Assembly (NCBI GenBank): GCA_025357945.1
Contig: JANYLJ010000054.1
Coordinates: 62,001 to 126,000, forward strand
Source of the DNA: Gemmatimonadota bacterium
GTDB taxonomy: Bacteria; Gemmatimonadota; Gemmatimonadetes; Gemmatimonadales; GWC2-71-9
Direction of reading: 5' to 3'
Length of the DNA: 64,000 bases
Shown piece by piece: positions 16,653 to 24,776 of the stretch. The notes beneath the pieces are model-generated. The model had not been told where the DNA came from. It ran no database searches and saw only the letters and a program-made list of their open reading frames with translations. A program made the position numbers and the translations under genes. Numbering within the stretch: the first letter of the stretch is position 1; every line of letters starts with the position of its first letter.

Positions 16653-19286
16653 TCAGCCCGTCGATGAGTCGACCCGGAGATCGCGGCCACCGATCTCGGC
16701 CATCGACTGGGACTCCAACGGACGCAGCAACGCGATCATGTCGGCCCGGAAACGTTCGAGCGAATCGGCAGTCCATCCGGCGGCGTACTTGTTGCCGGTG
16801 TCCCCGAATTCCTCATCCCTCGCCTGGTTTAACGCGTCTTCAATCTCCTTCATCGTGCTTTCCGAACCGCGGTGAATGTAGATCCCAACGCTGATGCAAA
16901 CGGAGATCACGCCTCCGATGGCGAGCGCAATGCCTAACGGGGTGCAGAAGGCGGCGAACACGGCAGTAGCGCCGCCGGCGGCGGCAGCGCCCCCGCCGGC
17001 GGCAATCGCACCCCCAGCGGCGTACGCTCCGAGTCCAAGCCCCGCGGTGGTCGACGATACCAGCACAAACCCGCGTGCGAATTCGGCGTGGCCGGTGATG
17101 GTGTCACCGTCCTTCCATGCCTTGACCGCGGAGCTCTTGTCATAGACAAGAATGATGGTGCCACCCTCGTGCAGGTTCATCGCGGCTTCGAGTATGAACC
17201 CGGGCCCTTTCACCATTTCGCCCACCTCAGCGAACTTGTTCACCCAGGCGGACTTCTTGCCGGCCCACATCATGGTGGTGGCGAGGGCGTTGGACACGGT
17301 GTCGACCGCGATCAGCACGTCGTGCGTGCCTTGCACGGCCAGCCAGACGTCAATGTCTTCCTCGCGCTTCAGCCGCACGCAGATTTCGTGCATGGTCAGC
17401 GCGCTGGCGAAGACGGCGCCCGCGGCCTCGAGCCACGACGGCCAAGCGACGGGCATCTTGTATGGCGCTTTCACTTCGAAGTCTCGTAATTGCCCGGCCT
17501 TCAGCACCTTCGCGGCGAGCTTGCGCGTGACGCGGGTGGCCTTCTTATCAACCAGGCCTTCGAACTCCGCGCCATCGGCCGCGCGCACCTTACTCATGAA
17601 CTCGAACGGCCCGGCCCGCTCCAGCTTGGCGTCGCCCCTGAAAGTGATCATGCCGCCTGCGAAGTCGATGTCGACCTTGACCTTGCCACCAGGCAACGTC
17701 TTTTCGAACTTCGTTTTCGCGATCTTGGCATGATATCGATACAGGGTGTTCAGAAACTTCTCCACCGCCTTTGCATCGCTCTTCAGTAGGTGATTGGTTT
17801 CCTTTATCGTCTCGAGATCGCCAAGCCATTTCGCGAAGATCCGTCCGGTCTTGTCGCCCAGCTCAGCCACCCACTCGAAGGCCTCGGGTAGTTCGCCGCC
17901 CGCTTCGTGCTCCAGCTCGCGTTCGAGACCTTCCCACCAGCGATAGCCGAGCCACTGCGCCAGCCTGAGATAGCGATCGTGGAAGTCGGCGCGTCGCCCC
18001 GGGTCAGCGTCGAAGTGCATGTCGAGATGCGACATGAAATGGAAGTACGCCAGATTGGCGTCCATGAACTCGCGCAAGGCTGCACGCACCGCGTCAAGAT
18101 GAAATGCGATCTGCTGCTCCGAATAGCGTTGCCAGCTGTGCCAGTTCTTGGTCTTCTGCTCGGTGCCAAAGCGATAAAAATCGAAGTAGCGTTCCACCGG
18201 GTGGATCTGGTACAGGCCGGCGTACTGAGTGATGTATCCCTGCTCATTATGGCGACACGGGTGGCGATGACCGAGATCTTTCTCGATGTGGTCCGCGGCG
18301 CGGATCCAACGATCGGGATTGGTCGTGCTCACGCGGATGGCGTCGCAGAATGTCGCGCGCTCTACCAGAAGGTCACGGGCGCACTCGTACGCATATTGGT
18401 AGTATTCCGGGCCCCATTTATTGACGCGGTTCTCCGCGTCGATGTCGTCGACGGGCGCCTTCGCCTCCGCCGCCGCGATGATTCCGTCCACTCGGCTGAA
18501 ATTGGCCGCGTGTTCGATGCTGCGTTGACGCAGCGCCACGGCGTGACAGTGCAGCAGTTCGGCGGCATACACCGCGTCGATCACGCCGCACCGGGCGATG
18601 AGAAAGGGCTCGGCATCGCTCTCATCCCAGTAACCGGCAAATTCGCGGCTAGGGTGAGGGGTAAAAATGCTCCGGCCGAGCAGGCGTCCCCGCACAGAGT
18701 CCCCGCCCAGACGTTCGGACCCGAGCGGCAGCTCCAGCAGCGGCAGCTTGTGGGCCTTCGCCTCCAGGGCGTCGCTGCTCGCGGGAACGACCTGAAACGT
18801 GTCGAACTCGCTCATCGTGGTCGCCACCGCTGGATTCTTCTTGACGTCCGCAAGGACCTGCTGGAAGACCTTGTTTGACAGGGTCCAGAACCAGAGGTAA
18901 TACCCGTCGTTTTTGAACAACGCCCAGTGCGCCATTTCGTCCTTCGGCACGGCCCGGCCGATTTCGCTCTCGTCGATTCGGAGGATCGCGCCGAAGTTAT
19001 CGGTTCTGGCGCAGAACATTTCGGTCACGTCGGGCACGCCCGTCTGACCTTCGGCAGACGAGGGTGCAACGGGAACGAACAGCAGGTACGCGCCCTTCAG
19101 TGGCTCCACCTTCAGGCCACTCATGTAGATCTCGAACAGGGTTCGCTTGTCCTCCTTGCCGGTGCCGCCACCCTCCCCTTCCTTCCCGGGCGGAGGCGGC
19201 AGCGCGTCGAAGCTGACGCGGCGTGCGCTGAGCCGCCGACAGGCGACCGTGTTGACGGAGCCCGGCGCGACCCTAGTGGACGCCAC
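16653..19286 (-). CDS. Large candidate T6SS effector with C-terminal membrane-inserting region
   Basis: An 877-residue protein read from a GTG at 19286; the true start could be further in, and the first clear fold begins near residue 50 (LFEIYMSGLKVEPLKGAYLL). There is no signal peptide. The N-terminal 450 residues are mixed alpha/beta and rich in aromatic and histidine residues (YFHFMSHLDMHFDADPG). Residues about 736-804 are Gly/Ala-rich and hydrophobic (AAGGAIAAGGGAAAAGG, then GIALAIGGVISVCISVGIYI), enough for two or three membrane passages near the C-terminus. The shape recalls VasX-type pore-forming effectors, and a DUF4123-type chaperone gene lies divergently next door, which is the usual pairing for such effectors. 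I cannot assign a family. Confidence 0.55.
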   Translation of the reverse strand: MASTRVAPGSVNTVACRRLSARRVSFDALPPPPGKEGEGGGTGKEDKRTLFEIYMSGLKVEPLKGAYLLFVPVAPSSAEGQTGVPDVTEMFCARTDNFGAILRIDESEIGRAVPKDEMAHWALFKNDGYYLWFWTLSNKVFQQVLADVKKNPAVATTMSEFDTFQVVPASSDALEAKAHKLPLLELPLGSERLGGDSVRGRLLGRSIFTPHPSREFAGYWDESDAEPFLIARCGVIDAVYAAELLHCHAVALRQRSIEHAANFSRVDGIIAAAEAKAPVDDIDAENRVNKWGPEYYQYAYECARDLLVERATFCDAIRVSTTNPDRWIRAADHIEKDLGHRHPCRHNEQGYITQYAGLYQIHPVERYFDFYRFGTEQKTKNWHSWQRYSEQQIAFHLDAVRAALREFMDANLAYFHFMSHLDMHFDADPGRRADFHDRYLRLAQWLGYRWWEGLERELEHEAGGELPEAFEWVAELGDKTGRIFAKWLGDLETIKETNHLLKSDAKAVEKFLNTLYRYHAKIAKTKFEKTLPGGKVKVDIDFAGGMITFRGDAKLERAGPFEFMSKVRAADGAEFEGLVDKKATRVTRKLAAKVLKAGQLRDFEVKAPYKMPVAWPSWLEAAGAVFASALTMHEICVRLKREEDIDVWLAVQGTHDVLIAVDTVSNALATTMMWAGKKSAWVNKFAEVGEMVKGPGFILEAAMNLHEGGTIILVYDKSSAVKAWKDGDTITGHAEFARGFVLVSSTTAGLGLGAYAAGGAIAAGGGAAAAGGATAVFAAFCTPLGIALAIGGVISVCISVGIYIHRGSESTMKEIEDALNQARDEEFGDTGNKYAAGWTADSLERFRADMIALLRPLESQSMAEIGGRDLRVDSSTG

Positions 19287-19530
19287 GCCAAGCTCTGGAA
19301 TGCGGGTCGCGCCGGGAGGACCGCGCGATCGCTGCGATCCTCCAGGAATTCACCGTTTGGGGCACGAAAGCGCTCGTCATCATGCGGGCTCGGGGGACTT
19401 GATCGGCGAAGGATAGCCGACGACGCTGGGAATATCACTCCGCCGACCTGCCGTGCGATCGCGGGAACGGTTCATCCACCGGAATGCGGGTCGCTTGCGC
19501 ACGCACCGGAGAGCACGGGATACTTCCGTC
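19287..19530. other. Divergent intergenic region of the effector/chaperone pair
   Basis: This 244-base gap lies between the minus-strand 877-residue gene and the plus-strand DUF4123 gene and must hold both promoters. I see no clear palindrome or consensus hexamers. The exact left edge depends on the uncertain start of the 877-residue gene. Confidence 0.35.
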
Positions 19531-20085
19531 ATGGCCGACTCGATCCGTTCGACGGGAGGATCATTGGCGTCGCTTCGTGAGCTGGCGGCGCGGGGACAGC
19601 TCTATGCGATTCTCGACGCCTGCGACGACCCGCGCGTTCCCGTCAGGATGCGCGAGGCAGCCGAACGTGCCTGCTGCCTCTATCAGGGCAAGTCCGAACA
19701 CGATCTGTGGGCCATCGCGCCGTATCTCGCACGGGTCGACGCTCGCCTGCTCGACTGGATCGCATCGACGCTCTGGACCAATCCGTGGGGAGTGTTCGCG
19801 GTCAGCGACGCACCGCTCGAATCGTTGCGATCGCATTTCCAGAAGTTCCTGTTCGTGGACGCGCCGGGTGGCGACCAGTGGTACTTCCGATTTTACGATC
19901 CGCGGGTACTCGCCAGGTTTTTGTCGACCTGCGACGCTGCCCAGCTCGCGGATTTCTTCGGACCCATCACCTCGTTCGGCTGGGTCGACCTGGAAACCTA
20001 CGGTGTGACTCTGGTCCAGCTCGCGTGGTTCGACGCGGCCCAGCCGGTCACGCCACGCATCGCATATCGCAAGGCCGCCAAATGA
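19531..20085 (+). CDS. DUF4123-type T6SS effector chaperone
   Basis: DUF4123 proteins load effectors onto VgrG or PAAR. The 184-residue protein has the expected order: QLYAILDACDDPRV near residue 30, a helix, APYLARVDARLLDWIASTLW, then NPWGVFAVSDAPLESLRSHF and QKFLFVDAPGG, WYFRFYDPRVLARFLSTCD. The WYFRFYDPRVL motif is the family hallmark. The start at 19531 (MADS) fits the family better than upstream in-frame codons. Its stop overlaps the next ATG (ATGA), tying it to the transthyretin-like protein. It is divergent from the 877-residue candidate effector, its most likely client. Confidence 0.82.
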   Translation: MADSIRSTGGSLASLRELAARGQLYAILDACDDPRVPVRMREAAERACCLYQGKSEHDLWAIAPYLARVDARLLDWIASTLWTNPWGVFAVSDAPLESLRSHFQKFLFVDAPGGDQWYFRFYDPRVLARFLSTCDAAQLADFFGPITSFGWVDLETYGVTLVQLAWFDAAQPVTPRIAYRKAAK

Positions 20086-20408
20086 AGATCGGTGCGGACC
20101 AGGCCGAGGCCCTGGGCGGCTGCCAGGAGTGCCAGCCGGCCACGACGCCCAAGGTCTTGGGCAAATCAGAGCCGCTGCCAGCCGTGCTGACCGTCGATCC
20201 GAACAAACCCGACTGGATCGGCATCGAGCTGAAAACGCCCCAAGGAGACCCCGTGCCCAAGGAAGCATTCTTGCTGGAGTTGCCCGACGGCAAGAAGGTG
20301 AGCGGCCGGCTTGATAATCTCGGGAAAGTACGCGTCGAAGGGGTTGATCCGGGAAATTGCAAGGTCACGTTTCCTGACCGTGACGCCCGCGAATGGAAAA
20401 AACGCTGA
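20082..20408 (+). CDS. Stand-alone transthyretin-like adaptor protein
   Basis: A 108-residue protein translationally coupled (ATGA) to the DUF4123 gene. After a cysteine-containing leader (GGCQECQ), residues about 45-105 form a carboxypeptidase-regulatory/transthyretin-like sandwich: WIGIELKTPQGDPVPKEAFL, then KVRVEGVDPGNCKVTFPDRD and a final REWKKR. The tail aligns by eye with the C-terminal extension of the PAAR protein at 15064-15711 (RVDGMAKGECKITLADLDKS). Such domains act as docking platforms for effectors on spike proteins. Here the domain is free-standing, so it may bridge chaperone, effector and spike. Confidence 0.65.
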   Translation: MKIGADQAEALGGCQECQPATTPKVLGKSEPLPAVLTVDPNKPDWIGIELKTPQGDPVPKEAFLLELPDGKKVSGRLDNLGKVRVEGVDPGNCKVTFPDRDAREWKKR

Positions 20409-20417
20409 AGACCTAAG

Positions 20418-21776
20418 CTAGCGCGTCTTGGGGGCTCCAGCCCGTCGCGCTGCCTGCTGTGTAACATCAGCTGGTTGTCTCGGTGCCGCTTCCTCAACAT
20501 CCCGCCGCAATCCGCTCCCATCAGGCAACACCTCGACGCTGGCCTTCTCTGGCTGCTTCGGCGGTGCTGCGTCAGCGACATCGGCGAGCGGAGCTGTCGC
20601 GTCGGCGGTGCGCAGCCACACCAACCTTGGAATCAGCAGCCACGCCGCTCCGCCCGACAGCGCCAGGAACAATGCCATCACCCAGCGCACGTTGGCACCA
20701 CCACCCCCCGCGCCGAGCGCCTCACGCAGCGTTGCCGTCAGTGCGCTCGCCGCTGCCACGCCGCGATACGCCGGCATGGCGAATAGCGGCGGCCGCCAGG
20801 ATAGCGCCCGCGCAGTGACTTGCCGATTGCCGACCCACGCCGCCGCGATTCCCCGCCACGCCGTGCGCGCCAGCGTCGCCTCGGTTCCAGCCGGCATCGC
20901 GAAGATCAGCTCGCGCGACCCGCGCAGCTCCTTGGACACGGCGGCAAGCCGCATCGCCATCACATTGGGGTCGAGGCTCGCCAAGGTCACGCTGCCGTTA
21001 GTGCCCACCAGCATCCGCAACGTGTCCGCGGCGATGCCTTTGCCAACGCCCATGATCCAGATTCGTCGCCCGCCGCCATTCAGCGCCGCTGCCGCCGCCC
21101 TGAGCCCGTCGGCGCCGGCCAGGAGACCGACATCGTCGCGCGGATGCCCCACGTCGTTGCGCCCGTCGGTAACCAGCAGGATCGCGCCCTGCGTCCCGGG
21201 TGCCGCACGGGTTTCGGCCGCGACCCGTTCAGCACCCTCGATCAACGCGCTATAAAGTGCGGTGTTTGCCCGCGGATCCGGCGTTGGCAGTCTCGCCAGC
21301 TGCTCGACCGCCTGTGCTGGTGAAACGAACTGCGTCTCGGTGATCAGTCGGTTGACATCGTGACTCTCGAAGCCGGCGATCGCAACACGCACGCTGCCGC
21401 TATCGAGGCCCTGGATGAAGCTCCGCAGCGTTATCCGCGTGTAGGCGATGCCATCGCCGATCATGCTGCCGCTGCGATCGAGCAGTACCAACAGGCGCAG
21501 CGGCGGCGTTACGTCGTGCGGCGTGGTCACCGCAGGACCAATCAGCATGCGTCCAGCGAGGTCGCCGGTCCAGGCACTGGCTTCGCCAGCCGAGTCGAGC
21601 TGGCTCAACAGGGCGAGACCGCGACTATCGAGCCGAACCCGCGCTTGCAGGCAGGGAACGTCGATCCTCGGCGCGCACCGGACGAGGGTGAGCCGCGCAA
21701 TCGAATCCGCGGCCTGCGCTGCCAATCCCGACGCCGGGGCAATCAACGCCAGCACCATCCCCAACGCGGCCTTCAT
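20418..21776 (-). CDS. Exported von Willebrand factor A domain membrane protein
   Basis: A 452-residue protein. The start at 21776 gives a signal peptide (MKAALGMVLALIAPASGLAA) and overlaps the upstream stop by 4 bases (ATGA). Residues about 95-270 are a vWA domain with a complete metal-ion-dependent adhesion site: LDRSGSM (DxSxS), a Thr in NTALYSALIEG, and the Asp in VTDGRND. A transmembrane helix (VMALFLALSGGAAWLLIPRL) near residue 375 leaves a charged cytoplasmic tail of about 60 residues. It is last in a three-gene operon with a six-helix membrane protein and a kinase-lobe/Sel1 protein. vWA domains accompany kinases in T6SS phospho-regulation (PpkA-type), but a direct link here is inference. 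Confidence 0.72.
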   Translation of the reverse strand: MKAALGMVLALIAPASGLAAQAADSIARLTLVRCAPRIDVPCLQARVRLDSRGLALLSQLDSAGEASAWTGDLAGRMLIGPAVTTPHDVTPPLRLLVLLDRSGSMIGDGIAYTRITLRSFIQGLDSGSVRVAIAGFESHDVNRLITETQFVSPAQAVEQLARLPTPDPRANTALYSALIEGAERVAAETRAAPGTQGAILLVTDGRNDVGHPRDDVGLLAGADGLRAAAAALNGGGRRIWIMGVGKGIAADTLRMLVGTNGSVTLASLDPNVMAMRLAAVSKELRGSRELIFAMPAGTEATLARTAWRGIAAAWVGNRQVTARALSWRPPLFAMPAYRGVAAASALTATLREALGAGGGGANVRWVMALFLALSGGAAWLLIPRLVWLRTADATAPLADVADAAPPKQPEKASVEVLPDGSGLRRDVEEAAPRQPADVTQQAARRAGAPKTR

Positions 21777-22876
21777 GCCTCCGCCCGCAGGATGCGGACG
21801 CGGTATCGCGTGCCGCTGACAACCAGCTCGCCACCGGCCTCGAGAAATACCGGCTCGCGGAAGCGCCGCCCCTGAAACAGGGCGCCTTCCGGGGCGGGAT
21901 AGAGCGCGACACGTTGGTCCTGGCAGCCGATCTTCGCGGCACCGAACTCGACCGTTGAGCCATCGTACACCGGCCATTCACGAAGCGTCAGAATCTCCGG
22001 CACCAAGCCGCGGCTGGGCACGAGCTCTACGATCGCCGCCGCACGCCAGAGCGCCGGGCCAGCCACAGCCATGCCCGTGGTCACACCGAACGCCGCGAAC
22101 GCGAGGCCTTGCCAGAGATCCGATGGCCCCGGGAGCGCGAAGATCACGCCGCAGGCGCCACCACCGAGCAGGCCGACGAACAGGCTCTCTGCCAGCCGTC
22201 GCGGGTCCAGGTGGCGGCTGTAGCATGCCAGCAGCGCCGATCCGATAGCGGCCGACAACGCCCACCCGGCGACGCGAGCGACGACAAAACCGCGAACAGA
22301 GGACGAACCAGGAATCAACAACGAAGCGGACGCGCCGATGAGCGATCCGAGCCCGCCCAGTGCCATGCCGGACACGATCGCGAGCAGCACCACTCCCCGT
22401 CCCCGCAGCGCCAACCCCGCCAGCACGCACGCTCCTGCGATGGCACCGAGCAGCGCCATCGTGATCTGGTCGAGGCGGTTGTAGTCGGTGGTGAAGTGCG
22501 ACGGCAGCGATGCGAGCGCGGCGACGAGCCACGCGACAACTCCGCCGACATAGCCGAACATCGCGGACGCGAGCACGCCGCGCGGCAGCCCGTTGTGGGC
22601 AGCGACCGCAGCCACGGACGCTTCGCGCATCCGCAACTCGATCGGCCGCGCCGGAGAGATGGCCAACTCGCCCGGACGCTTCGAGACATCCAGCTCGCGG
22701 CCCATCCAGTACACGCCCAGCACATCGCTATGTCCGCCCCGGAGCATGACGCCGCGTTGCTGCAGCTCCTCAAGTACCTGCGTGACCTGGGGGCCGAGCG
22801 GCCGGTCGTGATCGACCGTGAACGGATAGCGTTCGATGTCGGTCGCGGTGGTGACTTCGAAGAGATAGGAGGGCAT
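21773..22876 (-). CDS. Six-helix membrane protein with soluble N- and C-terminal domains
   Basis: A 367-residue protein of unknown family. Residues 1-85 are soluble, resembling a small alpha/beta domain (SYLFEVTTATDIERYPFTVD, LGVYWMGRELDVSKRPGEL). About six hydrophobic helices follow between residues 100 and 285 (for example VVLLAIVSGMALGGLGSLIG and LFVGLLGGGACGVIFAL). Residues about 300-367 form a beta-rich tail (EFGAAKIGCQDQRVALYPA to GELVVSGTRYRVRILRAE) that could be a degenerate FHA-type sandwich, although the canonical Ser-x-x-His phosphopeptide motif is not seen. It lies 15 bases after the kinase-lobe/Sel1 gene and is coupled to the vWA gene. Confidence 0.6.
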   Translation of the reverse strand: MPSYLFEVTTATDIERYPFTVDHDRPLGPQVTQVLEELQQRGVMLRGGHSDVLGVYWMGRELDVSKRPGELAISPARPIELRMREASVAAVAAHNGLPRGVLASAMFGYVGGVVAWLVAALASLPSHFTTDYNRLDQITMALLGAIAGACVLAGLALRGRGVVLLAIVSGMALGGLGSLIGASASLLIPGSSSVRGFVVARVAGWALSAAIGSALLACYSRHLDPRRLAESLFVGLLGGGACGVIFALPGPSDLWQGLAFAAFGVTTGMAVAGPALWRAAAIVELVPSRGLVPEILTLREWPVYDGSTVEFGAAKIGCQDQRVALYPAPEGALFQGRRFREPVFLEAGGELVVSGTRYRVRILRAEA

Positions 22877-22891
22877 GACGCGAGTCGCCCG

Positions 22892-24640
22892 CTACTTCGA
22901 CAGATCGTGCACCTTGTTGGCCGCGGCCTTGTTGCCCTGCGCGGCTGCCATGCGGTACCACTCGAGTGCTTTCGCCTTGTTCTTGGGAAGGCCGAGCCTG
23001 GCCTTCTCGTAGGCCTCGCCAATCGCGTATTGTGCCAGCGGATGGCCCGCATCGGCGGCTCGGGCATACCATCGCGCCGCCGCGGTCTGATCCTTGTTGA
23101 TCCCGCGCCCGCGCTCGTATGCCATCGCGAGCTGATACATCGACTCATGATCGCCGGCAGCGGCCGCGCCGTCATACCACCGGGTAGCGTTCTCGTCACT
23201 CCGCACCACGCCGTGACCACGGTCATACAATTCGGCCACGTTGCGCTTGGCCGCAGCGCTGCCAGCCAGTGCTTCGCGCATGCACGCCTCGAACGCGTCG
23301 CTCCATTTTTTCGCGTCGACGTCCGCCTGACAGGCTGGTCCGCCCGCGGTGCCGCCCTTGGGCGATTGCTCCGCAGCCGTGCGCGGTGGCGCCGCGGGTG
23401 GTGGCGCCGCCTTCGGTGTCGGCGGCTTGGCCGCCGCGCCGGTGAGCACCGGCGACCATGCCACCGTCTCTCCCGGCCGCAACTGCATCGTGTCGGTGCG
23501 GGGCAAGTAGCCCGACACCGCCACCGATAGGGTGTGGCTTCCCGGCGCCACCGTCAGACTGCGGCCGACTCGCGGGTGACCGTCAACGCGCACGTCGGCC
23601 CCAACGGGCAGTCCGCTCACGACAATGGTGGCGTCCTTTGGCCGCTCGCGCATCGGCACTGGCGCTGCGGCGGACCTGCTCAACACCGGCGCAGCTGGCG
23701 GCACCGCCGGCGGCTTGGCCGGCGGTGGGGCTGGCGGTGGCGCCGCCGCGGTCGTGAGCGCCGAGTCCCGGCCCGACGTCCGCAAACCCGGCGGACTGGG
23801 AGCCTGCTGCTCAGGCAACGTCGCCACGACGATGGCGAGGACGAGGACCACCGCCGCGATCCCGGCCACCAGTAGCTTGGTTCGGCGTGTCATCGTCCGC
23901 CGCACCAGCGCCGGCGGTGGCGGCACCGCTGACTGCCGGGGCGTCGCGGCCGGGGGGGCTGGTGGCGACGCCATCGGGACCGATGGTGAGGGTGGCGATA
24001 CCAGCGCCCCCAGAACCTGGGTCGCGACCGGCTTGACCCCGAGTGAAGCGGCAAGCGGTTTGAGCGCCGAGGTCAACCCGACCGAGAACTCGTCACCGGC
24101 ACCCTCCCGCTGGAGCCGGAGTGCCACGATCCTGTTGGTCTCGCGGTCGCGGGCAAAGTACACGGCGCCGCCACCTTCACTCCGCGACATCTCGCCCAGC
24201 ACCTCATAGTCTGCAGCGACGGCTTCGTTCAAGGCAGCCAGCATGGTCGCGTGCCCCCCCGTGTCATCCTCGGCCGGCGCCGCACCCGACAGATCCGCAC
24301 CGCAATAGCCGCAGAATCGGGCCCAGCCGCGGATTGCCTTGCCGCACTTGAAGCATTTGCTCTCGGGCGCGGGCATCGAATTGTCGAGGTGACGCGCGAC
24401 CTCCAAGCTGAATTCGTCGGCCAGTTGGCCCTCACGCTGCAAACGCAGCGCGACCAGGCGCGTGCTGGATACCTCGCGGGCGAGGTAAATGATCACGCCG
24501 TCCTTGCCACGCCCGATCTCTCCCAAGACCGTGAAGTCTTCGGCGGCGGCGCCTTGCACCGCTTTGAGAAAAAGATCCTCATGCGGGGCTGCTGGGTTCG
24601 GTACCACGCTGACTCGGGCGGTCCCGTCATCACGCAGCAT
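22892..24640 (-). CDS. Zinc-ribbon, PEGA and Sel1-repeat protein with two truncated kinase N-lobes
   Basis: A 582-residue mosaic. Residues 35-70 read DFTVLGEIGRGKDGVIIYLA then LVALRLQRE; residues 144-179 repeat the pattern (DYEVLGEMSRSEGGGAVYFA, IVALRLQRE). Both look like the glycine loop and beta-3 strand of a Ser/Thr kinase N-lobe, but the ATP-binding Lys is Arg and no C-lobe follows. A zinc ribbon (CFKCG at 96-100, CGYCG at 110-114) lies between them. A transmembrane helix (about 255-275) follows, then a PEGA domain (about 340-405), Pro/Ala linkers, and Sel1 repeats (about 470-580; AMAYERGRGINKDQTAAARW). The start at 24640 is the ATG after GGAG. It heads the operon with the six-helix and vWA genes. 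Confidence 0.7.
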   Translation of the reverse strand: MLRDDGTARVSVVPNPAAPHEDLFLKAVQGAAAEDFTVLGEIGRGKDGVIIYLAREVSSTRLVALRLQREGQLADEFSLEVARHLDNSMPAPESKCFKCGKAIRGWARFCGYCGADLSGAAPAEDDTGGHATMLAALNEAVAADYEVLGEMSRSEGGGAVYFARDRETNRIVALRLQREGAGDEFSVGLTSALKPLAASLGVKPVATQVLGALVSPPSPSVPMASPPAPPAATPRQSAVPPPPALVRRTMTRRTKLLVAGIAAVVLVLAIVVATLPEQQAPSPPGLRTSGRDSALTTAAAPPPAPPPAKPPAVPPAAPVLSRSAAAPVPMRERPKDATIVVSGLPVGADVRVDGHPRVGRSLTVAPGSHTLSVAVSGYLPRTDTMQLRPGETVAWSPVLTGAAAKPPTPKAAPPPAAPPRTAAEQSPKGGTAGGPACQADVDAKKWSDAFEACMREALAGSAAAKRNVAELYDRGHGVVRSDENATRWYDGAAAAGDHESMYQLAMAYERGRGINKDQTAAARWYARAADAGHPLAQYAIGEAYEKARLGLPKNKAKALEWYRMAAAQGNKAAANKVHDLSK

Positions 24641-24776
24641 GGAGAACTCCGAGGGTGGGTCAGACAGAGAAGGCCGCCGGTCAATCGATGGCTGATTTTC
24701 CGGTCAACTTCAAGTTAGCCCACACCTTCCGGGCCGGCCACAACGCCTACCACTGAGCCGCAAGCACCTGGGAAGA

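Noticed and set aside
21777-21977. N-terminal extension of the vWA protein
   Set aside because: The extra 67 residues are Arg-rich, lie within the upstream coding region, and hide the clear signal peptide that begins at 21776.
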